Origin: Circinella minor
Taxonomy: Eukaryota; Mucoromycota; Mucoromycetes; Mucorales; Lichtheimiaceae
Direction: 5' to 3'
NCBI GenBank assembly: GCA_016758965.1
Contig: JAEPRB010000323.1
Span: 1 to 38,009 of the forward strand
Length of the DNA stretch: 38,009 nucleotides
Below, piece after piece: positions 20,589 through 29,760 of the stretch. Position numbers and translations under genes: made by a program. The notes beneath the pieces were generated by a model. The model saw only the letters and a program-made list of their open reading frames with translations. It ran no database searches and had not been told where the DNA came from. Position 1 is the stretch's first letter. Every line of letters begins with the position of its first letter.

Positions 20589-21420
20589 TTACAGTTTACG
20601 ATATTTAATATGATTTTTAACAAGATGACAATCATCCTCTCCTCGTTTTCGTTTATTGGCTTCTTCTAATCTCGTGACAAAAATGGATCCAAGCAATGGT
20701 TGTGATACATTTGGATCATATTCTTTGAAGAAATTTTGATAAAGTGAGCGAACTATATAAAAAAAAATATGAAACAAGAGGATTAATAAATATGATATAT
20801 AAACGTATAATAATTATCTATTACCTTGACCAGGTGGGAATAAATATATTTCAGGAGGTAGATATGGTGATAACGTTGGTTCTAAATCATATACGTACTT
20901 TGTCTTCTAATTCTTGACATCGTTGATATAGTGCTTGTTCTTCGACTGAAAGACTTGCTTTTGGTTTAATCTTTTGTAATTCTCGATTTAATAAAACCCC
21001 TTCACGTTTTTCTTCTTTGATAAGATAGAGATAAATTAATAAGATTTTTTAGGCAATTGATCCATTATTTTTGGCAAATATCAAAACCCATTGTCGTTAT
21101 CGTTTTAAATAATAAATATATAAAATATTTTACCTTGAAATAGTTTATCGTAAATAAACTTCATGAAATCATTTCGAATACCAGTAATATTTTCATTCGT
21201 ATTCTAAACAGAATACCATTACATAAAATAACATTATTAATATACTTTTGTTTGAATGGAGAAATTATTATATATTTTAAGTTTTTTTTTTTTTTCACTT
21301 ACAATATATGCCAAGGCACTAAAAAATGATTCTTCTTGTAATACTTGAACATATGCTTTCATATCAAATAAAACAACATCTTTAGGTTTTTTATGATAGC
21401 TTTAAGGTCATTTATATATT
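20589..21420 (-). pseudogene. Unrecognised four-exon gene with one frame break
   Basis: Read leftwards: exon A ends at 21303 (donor GTAAGT), exon B is 21203-21134, exon C is 21014-20826, and exon D runs from 20752 to the stop at 20589. All junctions are GT-AG and phases agree. Exon A ends ...FFSALAYI, exon B carries RNDFMKFIYDKLF, exon C is charged (KIKPKASLSVEEQALYQRC) and then proline-rich (LSPYLPPEIYLFPPGQ), and exon D ends basic (NKRKRGEDD, then KYRKL). Inside exon C the frame must shift by one within an 18-nt interval between two stop codons. That interval contains TACGTA at 20892-20897. Removing four bases there would keep one frame open. Upstream of exon A the frame is closed by a stop, so the 5' end is lost or lies in another exon. 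No family was recognised. Confidence 0.55.
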
Positions 21421-22071
21421 CTCAGATTTTTTCGACACCAAATCTCATTTCTAATGTCTTGATTATCTTGTATGAATAAGGAGCAGTGCTACAATTTTTT
21501 GTAAATACACCAAAGCGCGCTATATAGTATATAGTTATGATAATAATATAGTAAGTTTAATACTACTTGATATTCATTTTCATGTTTAATATTAATTATC
21601 GCTACTTTGTATTCACAACGATCGAGTAACCAGCAAACAGTTACTAAGTTTTAATCTGTTTCAGAAATACCACAATAATTGAATAATCCACTACTACTTC
21701 GTCTCCAGTATCACGCAATCGTTTTATAGTATTCCGTATGACTATGTAAGTTAATATTATTTACAGGATTATTCACAGGAGGTGCCAAAATCAATTCAAG
21801 TTCACCACTCGATACTGTATAATTTTTATCATCTTTAAAAAGCAATACATAATAAACGACATTGATACCTTTATTATATCGAGGGATTTATTCACACTTT
21901 TTTTTTAAAGCGGCGCTGACTAGATCCAAGTATGATTAAATCTTGTTCAATTTTGTTCAATAACGTAATAAAACAGCTAAAATCTTGAGAGTCATCGTAG
22001 ATTCTCATTGCTCTCCCAATGTCCCATTCTTTAGTTGGTGTTTGGTAAAAATAGTCAACTTCACTGTTCAT
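21421..22071 (-). pseudogene. Decayed coding sequence, family unknown
   Basis: From an ATG at 22071 on the minus strand a 58-codon frame starts MNSEVDYFYQTPTKEWDIG and stops at about 21896. Past it, coding-like segments continue in shifting frames: KDDKNYTVSSGELELILAPP, then KRLRDTGDEVVVDYS, then NLVTVCWLLDRCEYKVAII, then TAPYSYKIIKTLEMRFGVE. Stops and frameshifts between them indicate a pseudogene. It lies directly behind the broken HET copy and ahead of the four-exon gene; it could be the 5' part of that gene. Part of it is repeated in worse condition near 29590-29750. No domain assigned. Confidence 0.4.
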
Positions 22072-22139
22072 TTGTTGTGTTGAAGGAAATAGAAATAAAA
22101 TTAAGATTTGTATTAAAATGCAGATGACGCAAGTCGTTT

Positions 22140-22848
22140 TTCAAAAAGAGTTTCGTGTACGTAACTAACATTGTTATAGATCTTGTGCATTTGTTTGATT
22201 TCGTATGACTTGGTTTTATTCTCTGCCTGATCAACACAAACTTTATCATACCAATAACATATTCGACTTTAAAATCCTTGCATACTTGTTGCAAGAGTTT
22301 CGTCGTATGTAACATATTGTATAATAGCTGTTTTTGACTTTTGTTCACACTATGAGACATATTCATTGTAATTATAACTGACACTTCTTGTTCGTCAGGG
22401 ACAAAATCAACTTTGGAAAAAACATCTTTAAATTTATTTTCATGATTGCCCTCTTCATTGTCTTTTTCGACTTCTTTTTCGTCATTGTCATTGCTATTAT
22501 CATCTTGTGTATTTTTCTCCTCCTTCGTCGTTCTCACCATCTTCTTGATCGTCTTCTTCTCTATTGGAAACGTCCTCCAATCAAGAAGTTGTATCTTCGT
22601 GAACCTTGTATCCTTCGACAATACAAATGTTTGCCATTATCAACTAAACTATATTCATCATCGGTTTCATTAGTGTGATATCCATTCACTGCTTCTGTGC
22701 CAGGTACTTCTTTTTTTTTTTTTCCAAATTCGAAACACGCATAAGCCAAGTAGGTCGATAGTCTCCACCTGTTATACTCAGTCGAAAATTGATTTTATCT
22801 TTTGGATCTAATGTTTTGTTTTTTGTTTCTGTTAATAATGTATTTCTT
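22140..22848 (-). pseudogene. HET-domain pseudogene, inverted
   Basis: On the minus strand the sequence aligns with the N-terminal part of the two intact HET genes: FRLSITGGDYRPTWLMRVS, EVPGTEAVNGYHT, then after a +1 shift IVEGY, an acidic low-complexity linker, LLQQVCKDFKVEY, and after another shift KVCVDQ with the IKQMHKIYNN helix. The LSYCWE motif that should follow GYHT is deleted. The WKR segment is replaced by an A12-encoded lysine run, and the start codon region is mutated. Similarity fades after the third ~190 residues' equivalent, so the C-terminal two thirds are absent. An ATG ORF of 186 residues in this span is a by-product of the shifts. Confidence 0.8.
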
Positions 22849-22860
22849 TTTTAAAATTAA

Positions 22861-22886
22861 AAATATATATATATATATATATATAA
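22861..22886. repeat. (TA)n microsatellite
   Basis: About 12 TA repeats just beyond the decayed start of the HET pseudogene. Confidence 0.8.
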
Positions 22887-22963
22887 ACTTGATTTATTTC
22901 ACATACTGTAACAACAGTGAAAAAATAAAATAAAAAATAAACAAAGAGTTTCTCAGTAGTAAG

Positions 22964-23058
22964 TTTTTTTTTTTTTTTTTTTTTTCTTTTTTTTTGCTTT
23001 TTTTTGCTTTTTTTTCCTTTTTTTTCCTTTTTTTTTTTGCTTTTTTTTGCTTTTTTTC
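22964..23058. repeat. Poly-T tract passing into 10-bp T8GC/T8CC minisatellite
   Basis: A run of over 20 T is followed by about seven units of eight or nine T plus GC or CC, giving a period close to 10 bp. It is pure pyrimidine on one strand except for the G. It lies about 510 bp upstream of the second HET gene. Confidence 0.85.
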
Positions 23059-23566
23059 AGAAGCAACTTCTGTTTTTTTTTTTTTCTAGTAAAAAGCCAA
23101 AAAAAAAAAAAAAAACCATCTTCGAGCTAAGATACCTACAACTTGTTACTCACTCGTCATTATAAATTTCTTTTGTGCAACAGAAAGTTAGTACGTACGT
23201 ATTTTTATGTTTAGTATCAAAAATGTTGTCATACGTACACTGAGATTACTTTTTTTTCTAAAAAGTAACCTAGAAAGTTTTCTGTGCCTCTTTTTTGTTC
23301 TTCTTTTCTATTATATACTAAAACATCAGAACAATTTTTTTTTTTTGATACTGTATATATAGATATTCTATTTTTTTTTCTTTAGTCGTACGTACTATCT
23401 GCAAACAAACGTTACATTTATTTATATATAATATAAATATATATTTTTTAATTATGTATGTATTTTACTACAAAAAATGTTTTTTTATCTGATGACACCA
23501 ATAATAGACTCAATTCTAATTTAAAGACATTCGTACTTCTCTTCCAGAGTATATCATCTTTAAAAA
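23059..23566. other. Upstream region of the second HET gene
   Basis: A T13 and an A19 run at 23073-23115, four TACGTA copies (23192, 23196, 23232, 23389) and T-rich tracts. No gene. No clear TATA box was chosen because many TATATA stretches occur. Confidence 0.5.
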
Positions 23567-25471
23567 ATGTATATTACATATTGTCGAAATCAAAACACTG
23601 TAGACCTTGAAGATAAAACGAGTTATCGGCTTGGTTTGACTGGAGGAGATTATAGACCTACATGGCTCGTTCGTGTTTCTGATTGGAAAAGAGTTCCAGG
23701 TGAAGCAGCAGTAGATGGTTACCATACTCTTTCTTACTGTTGGGAACAATCAGGTGAAGTTGTTAAACGAGAGAATGATAATAATGACTATCATCTAGTT
23801 GACAACAGTGAACATTGTGTCGTTGAAGGATATGACGCCGATAATGACTTTATTATGAGAAAGTCTCTTTCCCCTATCGAAGAGTGTGACCTAGAAGAAA
23901 GTATAGATCCAGAGGTGGAAGAAAAAAATAACAAATATGTTACATGGTGTGAACCCATATCCGAAACAACGACTTTAAAGCACGTGACATATGAAGAGCT
24001 TTTACAACAACTATGCAAGGATTTTCAAGTAGAGTACTTGTGGTATGACAAAGTATGCATCGATCAATCGGACAAGAAACACAAGTCAGACGAAATCAAG
24101 CAAATGCATCAAATCTATTGTAATGCTCGATATACTATTGTTTTAATACCCGAATTAATAGTTTATGATCTAGAGGACTTTGATCAGGAGGTCCCGAAAC
24201 ACGGAACCAATGCACGGAAAACATTTTTGAGTGAGCTCGAGACGTCGTTTTGGATGAAACGAAGTTGGACACTTGAGGAAGTGATGATGTCAAAACATAT
24301 TTTAGTAGTAGGTACGGATGTCAATATGTTTCAACATAGTCTGTACACACCTGACACTCCTCCAACCGCAAAAGACCGTTTTTCTGAATCACTCATCGAC
24401 TTTGGAGGACAAATCAAAAGAAACAACGGCAGTGTTAATCAAGCACTGACACATGCTCATTTTCGAACAAGTACAAAGCCACATGATATGATATTTGCTT
24501 TAAAAAACATTTTTGCCTCCCTATTTGACGATATTGAAATGAACTACTCAACAGATGTACAAGAAACATTTAATGATTTTTATCGACATATTGCAACAAA
24601 AGATCTTTCTATACTGTGCTTCGGAGCTAATCTGTCACCCAATGGTACACAAAGGAAGCAAAGTACCATGGGTGATTATAATTTACCTTCATGGACTGGG
24701 GTCGATGGATTGCATCTAGGTGATCACGTTTATATTACAACTCATTCACAATTATCTTATACGATGGACAACAGCATGAAGATGAATATCAAGACAAATC
24801 ATTATTGGAAAATAGCCATCACAAAATACAAATATGGTCCTTATTACTTTTCAAAAGAACATACGCCTGAAAGTAAACATGACTATCTTGTGGAGCAGAA
24901 ACAAAAAATTCATTTTAACAGGTCCCACAAGAAATTGACAGACTTGGCCCAAGCTGACAAAGACACTATTTTGGCAGAATGGTTTACAAACATGCATATA
25001 GATACAGGCCATTTTATGACACACTATCATTATCGACAGCACGATGAAAATAATCCACTCACACAGCTCAGGCCACTTTCGTTGACACACGATTGTGAAG
25101 AAGAAGAATGTATAGTATTGCCGATTTTATTTCAGGTGCTCCATCCAACTTTTTTGCCAGTTGACAAATACAAATCTATCCGCGGACCAAAAAGAGCTAT
25201 TTATTTATTACCTGTATTTTGCAAGTGTCCTAACGACAGTAAGAGTGAAGTACAGTACAAAGCTGTGGGTGTTTATTTGCTTGGAAACTATCCTGTTGAT
25301 AATATACTGTTACCATTCAACATTCGATTTAATAAATTATCACCTACATTTAACTGGAATCATTGTGTTGGAAGAGATGATATTGATCCTGTTCAGGATC
25401 CCAAAGATATATTGAATATTTTATTTGAAAATGATTATCATGATGTACCCAAAAAGTTTATTATTGAATAA
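23567..25471 (+). CDS. HET-domain protein, copy 2
   Basis: Single-exon ORF of 634 residues, a paralogue of the gene at 17260. Motifs: YHTLSYCWE at residues 52-60, WYDKVCIDQ at 159-167, RSWTLEE at 232-238, KPHDMIFAL at 304-312, LPSWTG at 373-378. The first 69 residues differ from copy 1 at only four positions, whereas residues ~70-122 and ~200-230 are strongly diverged in sequence and length, so conservation is patchy. The C-terminal third matches copy 1 block by block (TQLRPLSLT, LPVFCKC, FNWNHC.GRDD, PKDILN.LFEN) but has no assigned domain. The stop is followed by A/T runs. Intact. Probable role in allorecognition or regulated cell death, by analogy only. Confidence 0.88.
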   Translation: MYITYCRNQNTVDLEDKTSYRLGLTGGDYRPTWLVRVSDWKRVPGEAAVDGYHTLSYCWEQSGEVVKRENDNNDYHLVDNSEHCVVEGYDADNDFIMRKSLSPIEECDLEESIDPEVEEKNNKYVTWCEPISETTTLKHVTYEELLQQLCKDFQVEYLWYDKVCIDQSDKKHKSDEIKQMHQIYCNARYTIVLIPELIVYDLEDFDQEVPKHGTNARKTFLSELETSFWMKRSWTLEEVMMSKHILVVGTDVNMFQHSLYTPDTPPTAKDRFSESLIDFGGQIKRNNGSVNQALTHAHFRTSTKPHDMIFALKNIFASLFDDIEMNYSTDVQETFNDFYRHIATKDLSILCFGANLSPNGTQRKQSTMGDYNLPSWTGVDGLHLGDHVYITTHSQLSYTMDNSMKMNIKTNHYWKIAITKYKYGPYYFSKEHTPESKHDYLVEQKQKIHFNRSHKKLTDLAQADKDTILAEWFTNMHIDTGHFMTHYHYRQHDENNPLTQLRPLSLTHDCEEEECIVLPILFQVLHPTFLPVDKYKSIRGPKRAIYLLPVFCKCPNDSKSEVQYKAVGVYLLGNYPVDNILLPFNIRFNKLSPTFNWNHCVGRDDIDPVQDPKDILNILFENDYHDVPKKFIIE

Positions 25472-25668
25472 AAAAAAGTTTTTTTTTTGTTTCGTTATTT
25501 ATAATATTTAAATAAAGATCAAAAGTTAGTTCTATTAATTAAGGTAGCCATTTTTTTCTTCTTTTCAAAAAAAAAAAAAAAAAAAAAAGCGTGCATATTT
25601 CATACAGATAGCTTTCATTACGTACCTATGGTATTATTATTATTATTTTTTTTATGAGATAAATTACT
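25472..25668. other. 3' flank of the second HET gene
   Basis: Short intergenic stretch with an A20-class run near 25569-25588 and one TACGTA at 25619. Confidence 0.5.
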
Positions 25669-25834
25669 TACAGAGGAACCCCGTTAATTTCATATCCGTC
25701 CACTTTCTACATATCCTCATTATTTTCACAGAAATTCAGGGAATGGAAAAATTGACATAATAAAATTTTGACATTATCATTAATTTCACTTTCAATGCAA
25801 GCAGGGGAATTGAAACCTTAACGGGAGTAAATAT
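25669..25834. mobile_element. Degraded short MITE related to the 6914 element
   Basis: The left end TA-CAGAGGAACCCCGTTAATT shares the CCCGTTAATTTCAT block of the 6914-7383 element. The right end ACCTTAACGGGAGTAAATA is its imperfect inverse. The interior is short and repeats TTAATTTCA. Borders are uncertain because both ends have drifted. Confidence 0.5.
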
Positions 25835-27088
25835 GTTCTACACTCATAATATTATATTCTACATGCATTGATTTTATTGTATTAATATTCTTTACGTAAG
25901 AATAATTGTATTCAGTTAACAAATATATGTCGGCCAAACAAGTTTAGCACATTTCATCAATTTGAGTTCTTAAAGACCTTTCTATTGAATGGAGCCACTG
26001 ACAGTGCTTGATGTGTATGTTTCTTGAATTGACTTTTATCAACTATTCGATATTTCAAAATTATGTTGCTAGTAGCTATTACTGTCACCGCTCGCTATAA
26101 TGAGACCCCCCGTAAGACCAAAAGGGCATCGTTATATTGAATAATCGTTACGTATAACGAATTCTTGATCTGAGTTAAAATGATCGAGTAAAATCCTATC
26201 CACATGTACTTACTTGACCTCATATGTATCTAATATGTCTTGAAAAAAGAAGAAAACTCTAGTACATTATATTATTTATACTGTAAATACGTAATCTATA
26301 AAAATAAAACAGTTGTTTTTTTTTCTTTGTACGGTTTTCTTTATTAAATATTCCTTGTCTCATTAATTTTAATTGAATTGCAACCACATGGTCACATATA
26401 ATATAATTAATGCTGATCCCCTACATATATAAGAAAAAAAATGTGAGTATCGCATCAAAAGCTGTCTATTGTTTATAAAGCCATACAAAATGACAAGAAC
26501 AAGTTCGACTTGCATAGTGCGCGGGATCTGTTTGAATTGACTTTCACTATCTTTCCCAGTCCCTTTATATTTTTAGAATACGTCAAATGTGCGTTATATG
26601 TCTGAAAACTTCTTGATGAAGCAAGCACAAAACGGAAGTTGTACTTGGTTGCTGCGCGAAAAGTGGATTATCATGCTGTTGTGATTATTGAATAAAATAA
26701 ATAAGGGAGCTGGAGTATCTTCAGAAACCATAATATAGAAATTTGTATTTGATGATTTCCTTTTACATTTCATTTAAACTTTATAACATGTAAATGAAAA
26801 AAAAAAAACCTAATGCACAGAAATTAATGTATTTTTTTTATATGTAGTTTCCCGACTTTTTTTTTTTATCCTTTGGATTTTATTAGAAACAAATACTTAT
26901 TTCATAACACCCCCCCCCCAAAAAAAAAAGTTACGAGTCGTGCGTCCATTACTCTTTTATTTTTGAAGAAGCAAAAAAAGAAGGTTATATAGCTCGAAAT
27001 TGATATTATAGTACATAATAAAATTATTATTATTATCCTTTATATAAACAGATATACAAAATGGTGTTAAAAGACAGATAAAAAAAAG
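25835..27088. other. Intergenic with a fragment of a GTCACCG-type element
   Basis: At about 26075-26160 the sequence CTGTCACCGCTCGCTATAAT and a following TCGTTATATTGAA / TACGTATAACGA block resemble the ends of the 13884 element, so a remnant or nested pair of ends lies here. A further poly-C/poly-A junction occurs at 26907-26930. No gene recognised. Confidence 0.4.
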
Positions 27089-27543
27089 TTAAGATGGAGA
27101 GAGAAGAGGTTTCAAAAATGAAAAATTAAATTTTTGAAATCTGCGAAATTTCGTAGACTTCAAAAAGTATAAACTGCGTCTCAAGAGATGCAAAATTAAT
27201 ATTTTACATAAAAATGGGTGTGGTTGTAAGTTAGTTGAGTGTAAGAATAGGTAAACGTGATCTAAAGCAAAAACAAATGATTCCAATATCGATTCAACTA
27301 AAGGTTCTGGAGGTTTGTTCATATCAAACCGCTCTTGTACTCATCTTTGTTGCGTTTCTTGAGTGGATAATAAATCAATCTAAAAAATAAATAAATCAGT
27401 ACAATAATTAAATAATCTGATTTAACACTAGCATTCAATACTATCGCTTTATTGCTACTTACATATAAAGTTGCCAGCAGTTCTAGAAAGTCCAATATAA
27501 GTAAACGATCATCCCAGGTGGTTGGCAGTTCTAACATCAACAT
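27089..27543 (-). pseudogene. Unrecognised two-exon gene fragment with an in-frame stop
   Basis: On the minus strand, exon 1 (27543-27463) encodes MLMLELPTTWDDRLLILDF and then a leucine-rich end before a TAT-GTAAGT donor. After an ATTTTTTAG acceptor the frame continues (IDLLSTQETQQR), meets one TGA, and goes on in the same frame (QERFDMNKPPEPLVESILES and then FVFALDHVYLF) until it enters a foldback-element copy at ~27195. A single CGA-to-TGA change would explain the stop. No domain recognised. It may be a truncated gene broken by the repeat insertion. Confidence 0.4.
27108..27195. mobile_element. Foldback element copy, truncated (GGTTTCAAAAATGA end)
   Basis: Shares the left end and the CTGCGAAATTTCG...CTTCAAAAAGTATAAACT interior with the complete copy at 27889-28026, but the right inverted end is missing. 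Confidence 0.6.
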
Positions 27544-27888
27544 GTTTCCACTTTGTTTGATCGTGTAAACTAGTTTTCGACAACGTCACAATAGTTTTTA
27601 TAATGTGAACACCAAATGTGTGAAACTTTTTAAAAGTAGATAAAGTTGAATTTCCACAATACATAGCCCTCTTTCCTCAAAGCAGTAACATTACATTCAA
27701 GTATCTTTATAACGTCTTGCATTGTATGTGTAATGTGTTCTTTTAACATACTACTGTATTTATAATATAAAATGAGGTTAATAACGAGATCATGCGATTG
27801 TTTATAACAATAATATTGTTTCCATTTTTAATTATTACCTAGACGACTCAACTACGACTAATTCCATGTTATTTTGGGTCTTCATTAA
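27544..27888. other. Intergenic, nothing assignable
   Basis: AT-rich DNA upstream of the minus-strand fragment and left of the foldback copy. No ORF, element end or TACGTA was seen. Confidence 0.4.
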
Positions 27889-28026
27889 AGGGTTTCAAAA
27901 ATGAAAAATTAATTTTTGAAATCTGCGAAATTTCGCAGATTTCGTAGACTTCAAAAAGTATAAACTACGTCTCAAGAGACACAGATTTCACGAAAACTGC
28001 GAAAAAAAATCATTTTTGAAACCCCC
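27889..28026. mobile_element. Foldback element, complete copy
   Basis: Begins GGGTTTCAAAAATGA and ends TCATTTTTGAAACCCCC, a 15-17 bp terminal inverted repeat enclosing nested small palindromes (AAATTAATTT, TGCGAAATTTCGCA). Other copies lie at 27108, 28534 and 29085. The flanking TATTA on the right is shared by three copies, so the true end may extend to it. The class is undetermined; the G-rich ends and possible TTA/TAA flanks recall Harbinger-type MITEs. Confidence 0.65.
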
Positions 28027-28533
28027 TATTATACCTAGTCCATTAATGTTCTTTGCTGCTTGTGTTGCTCTACCATCATCATCTCCTTCCTTCAAATAAA
28101 TCTCTTTTGTCGACTTATATTCTGCCTCGCACCTTTATAATGTAGTTATAATAACAAATATTAGGATATATGCTCTTCTCTCTTTTACGTTTTGCTTCCT
28201 TACCATTTAAATTCAACAAACTTGATCATTTTGGAAAGTGCTAAAAAACGAGGCACGACGTTTTCACACAAAAAAAAAAGGTACGTTCATGATTTAACAT
28301 ATGTATTGACATTCACCGATGGATAAGATGGAAATTGGATAAACCATGTTTAGATATATTCATAAAAGGACCACCAATATGATTCATAGTTTCATCCAGT
28401 TTCCCAGCTCCAGAGTTTACTAAGAAAATCATCATATTCAACTTCATTTCCAAGCAAACTTCCCAATGGACTTAAATCACCCAAGTCCAGCGAGTGAGGT
28501 CAGTTGTTGTTACTGTCTTTTGTTATTACGGTA
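28027..28533. other. Gene-relic DNA, no intact gene
   Basis: Contains short coding-like frames on the minus strand between about 28320 and 28490 (for example NSGAGKLDETMNHIGGPF) that are interrupted by frame changes and stops. Nothing could be assigned to a family. Confidence 0.3.
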
Positions 28534-28553
28534 TTCATTTTTGAAACCCCCTA
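28534..28553. mobile_element. Solo end of the foldback element
   Basis: TCATTTTTGAAACCCCCTA followed by TTA matches the right end of the 27889 copy. No partner left end was found close by. Confidence 0.55.
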
Positions 28554-28601
28554 TTAATCGAGAATTGGGTGCCAAAATTAAATAATTGTTCAAGAGCACT
28601 T

Positions 28602-28783
28602 CATTGAATTTTGCAGAGTTTAGGTTTGTTTGGGTGGTCAAGTCGGACTGGATGGTGGATCAAAGGTTTCCTTCTCCCCAAACTAATGAAGCCGATGATG
28701 ATGATGTTCGTGATCCTAGAGATGTTGATGATGCTGAAGATATTTCCGAAACGTCGTTACCAGAACTATATGATATATTATAA
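28602..28783 (+). CDS. Possible 3'-terminal coding exon with acidic tail
   Basis: An open frame from near 28602 reads VVKSDWMVDQRFPSP, then an aspartate-rich tail (ADDDDVRDPRDVDDAED) and ends SLPELYDIL at a stop at 28783. TTTTGCAG at about 28608-28615 could be its acceptor. Codon-level regularity of the acidic part suggests real coding origin, but no upstream exon joins convincingly and no domain is assigned. It may be another gene relic in this decayed stretch. Confidence 0.25.
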
Positions 28784-29084
28784 GTAGTTTGTTTTTTTAT
28801 TTACGATATTGCATTCATCATAGTTTGTGGATGTTTCTGCTATACGTTCGATGTTGATTGTTGAATCTATTTCTTTATTTTTTTTCTGTTTGTACTTCAT
28901 TTGCTGCGGATGATGGAGTTGAGCACTGTTGTTGTCGCTGAACACTTATTTCCGAATTAAGACAACGTAATATTTTGAGATCCTACGCAAAAAAAAATAA
29001 AGAAAATATTAAACAACATACATCAGAAGAAAGGTAATACTTAAAAAACGACATCTATACCTTTATAAAGATATCCCCTTTATT
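28784..29084. other. Intergenic, nothing assignable
   Basis: About 300 bp of AT-rich DNA after the acidic ORF. No gene or repeat end was recognised. Confidence 0.4.
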
Positions 29085-29124
29085 AGGGCGTTTCAAAAAT
29101 GAAAAATTAATTTTTGAAACCCCC
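29085..29124. mobile_element. Minimal foldback copy (40-bp near-palindrome)
   Basis: GGGCGTTTCAAAAATGA followed almost at once by ATTTTTGAAACCCCC, with the whole interior lost. It forms a single long hairpin and appears to be a deletion derivative of the family. Confidence 0.6.
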
Positions 29125-29394
29125 TATTATATCCCAAGCTTGATCAATTTTGTTGACTACAACTGTTGGAAGTTTAAAATTTAACCACCAAAAATGAAAA
29201 TGAGCCATTCGATTTTGATATTAAAACTGTATCAAATGAATATAAGCTACCCTCTAATAAAATACATATGATTCAAATGAAATATGCTAGTATTCGTTAT
29301 TTAATGTTTATTTATATTCAAAAAAATAACTATAGAACAAATGTATTTTTTATTTTACCACAGAATTGTCTCAAAAGGTCAACGCATCCTTGAT

Positions 29395-29760
29395 CCAAAG
29401 CTTGGACAATCTTGGGCTCCAATTTGTAACCATCCCCATTTTTTTTTTTTTTTTTTTTTTGTAGACCAGTAACTTAAATGTGCTTGGCATGGCTCCATTT
29501 ACTTTAAGCAGCTTAATTTGAATATTGAGTCCCCATTTTCAAAGCCATAGCTCATTTTTATTTTTGGATGGACAACTATTTAAACGCGTCGTCGATCTTC
29601 ATTGTTCCCGTAATGTCCCCATTATTTTAGTAAGTGTTTCATGTGTTGAATGAAATAAAAATAAAATTAACATGTAAAAAGGTTTTTGCTTCTTGTTTTC
29701 AGAAGAAACGCGAAGATTTTTATTAAAATGCAAATGACGCGCAAGTCGTCTGTACACAAA
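29395..29760 (-). pseudogene. Second, more decayed copy of the 21.9-22.1 kb coding relic
   Basis: Several blocks align with 21910-22140 in the same order: ATCTTCATTG / ATTCTCATTG, AATGTCCCCATT / AATGTCCCATT, TTGAATGAAATAAAAATAA / TTGAAGGAAATAGAAATAA, and ATTAAAATGCAAATGACGCG / ATTAAAATGCAGATGACGCA. The frame is destroyed by many indels and a T22 run sits inside. It shows that this gene or its flank exists in multiple copies. Confidence 0.5.
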
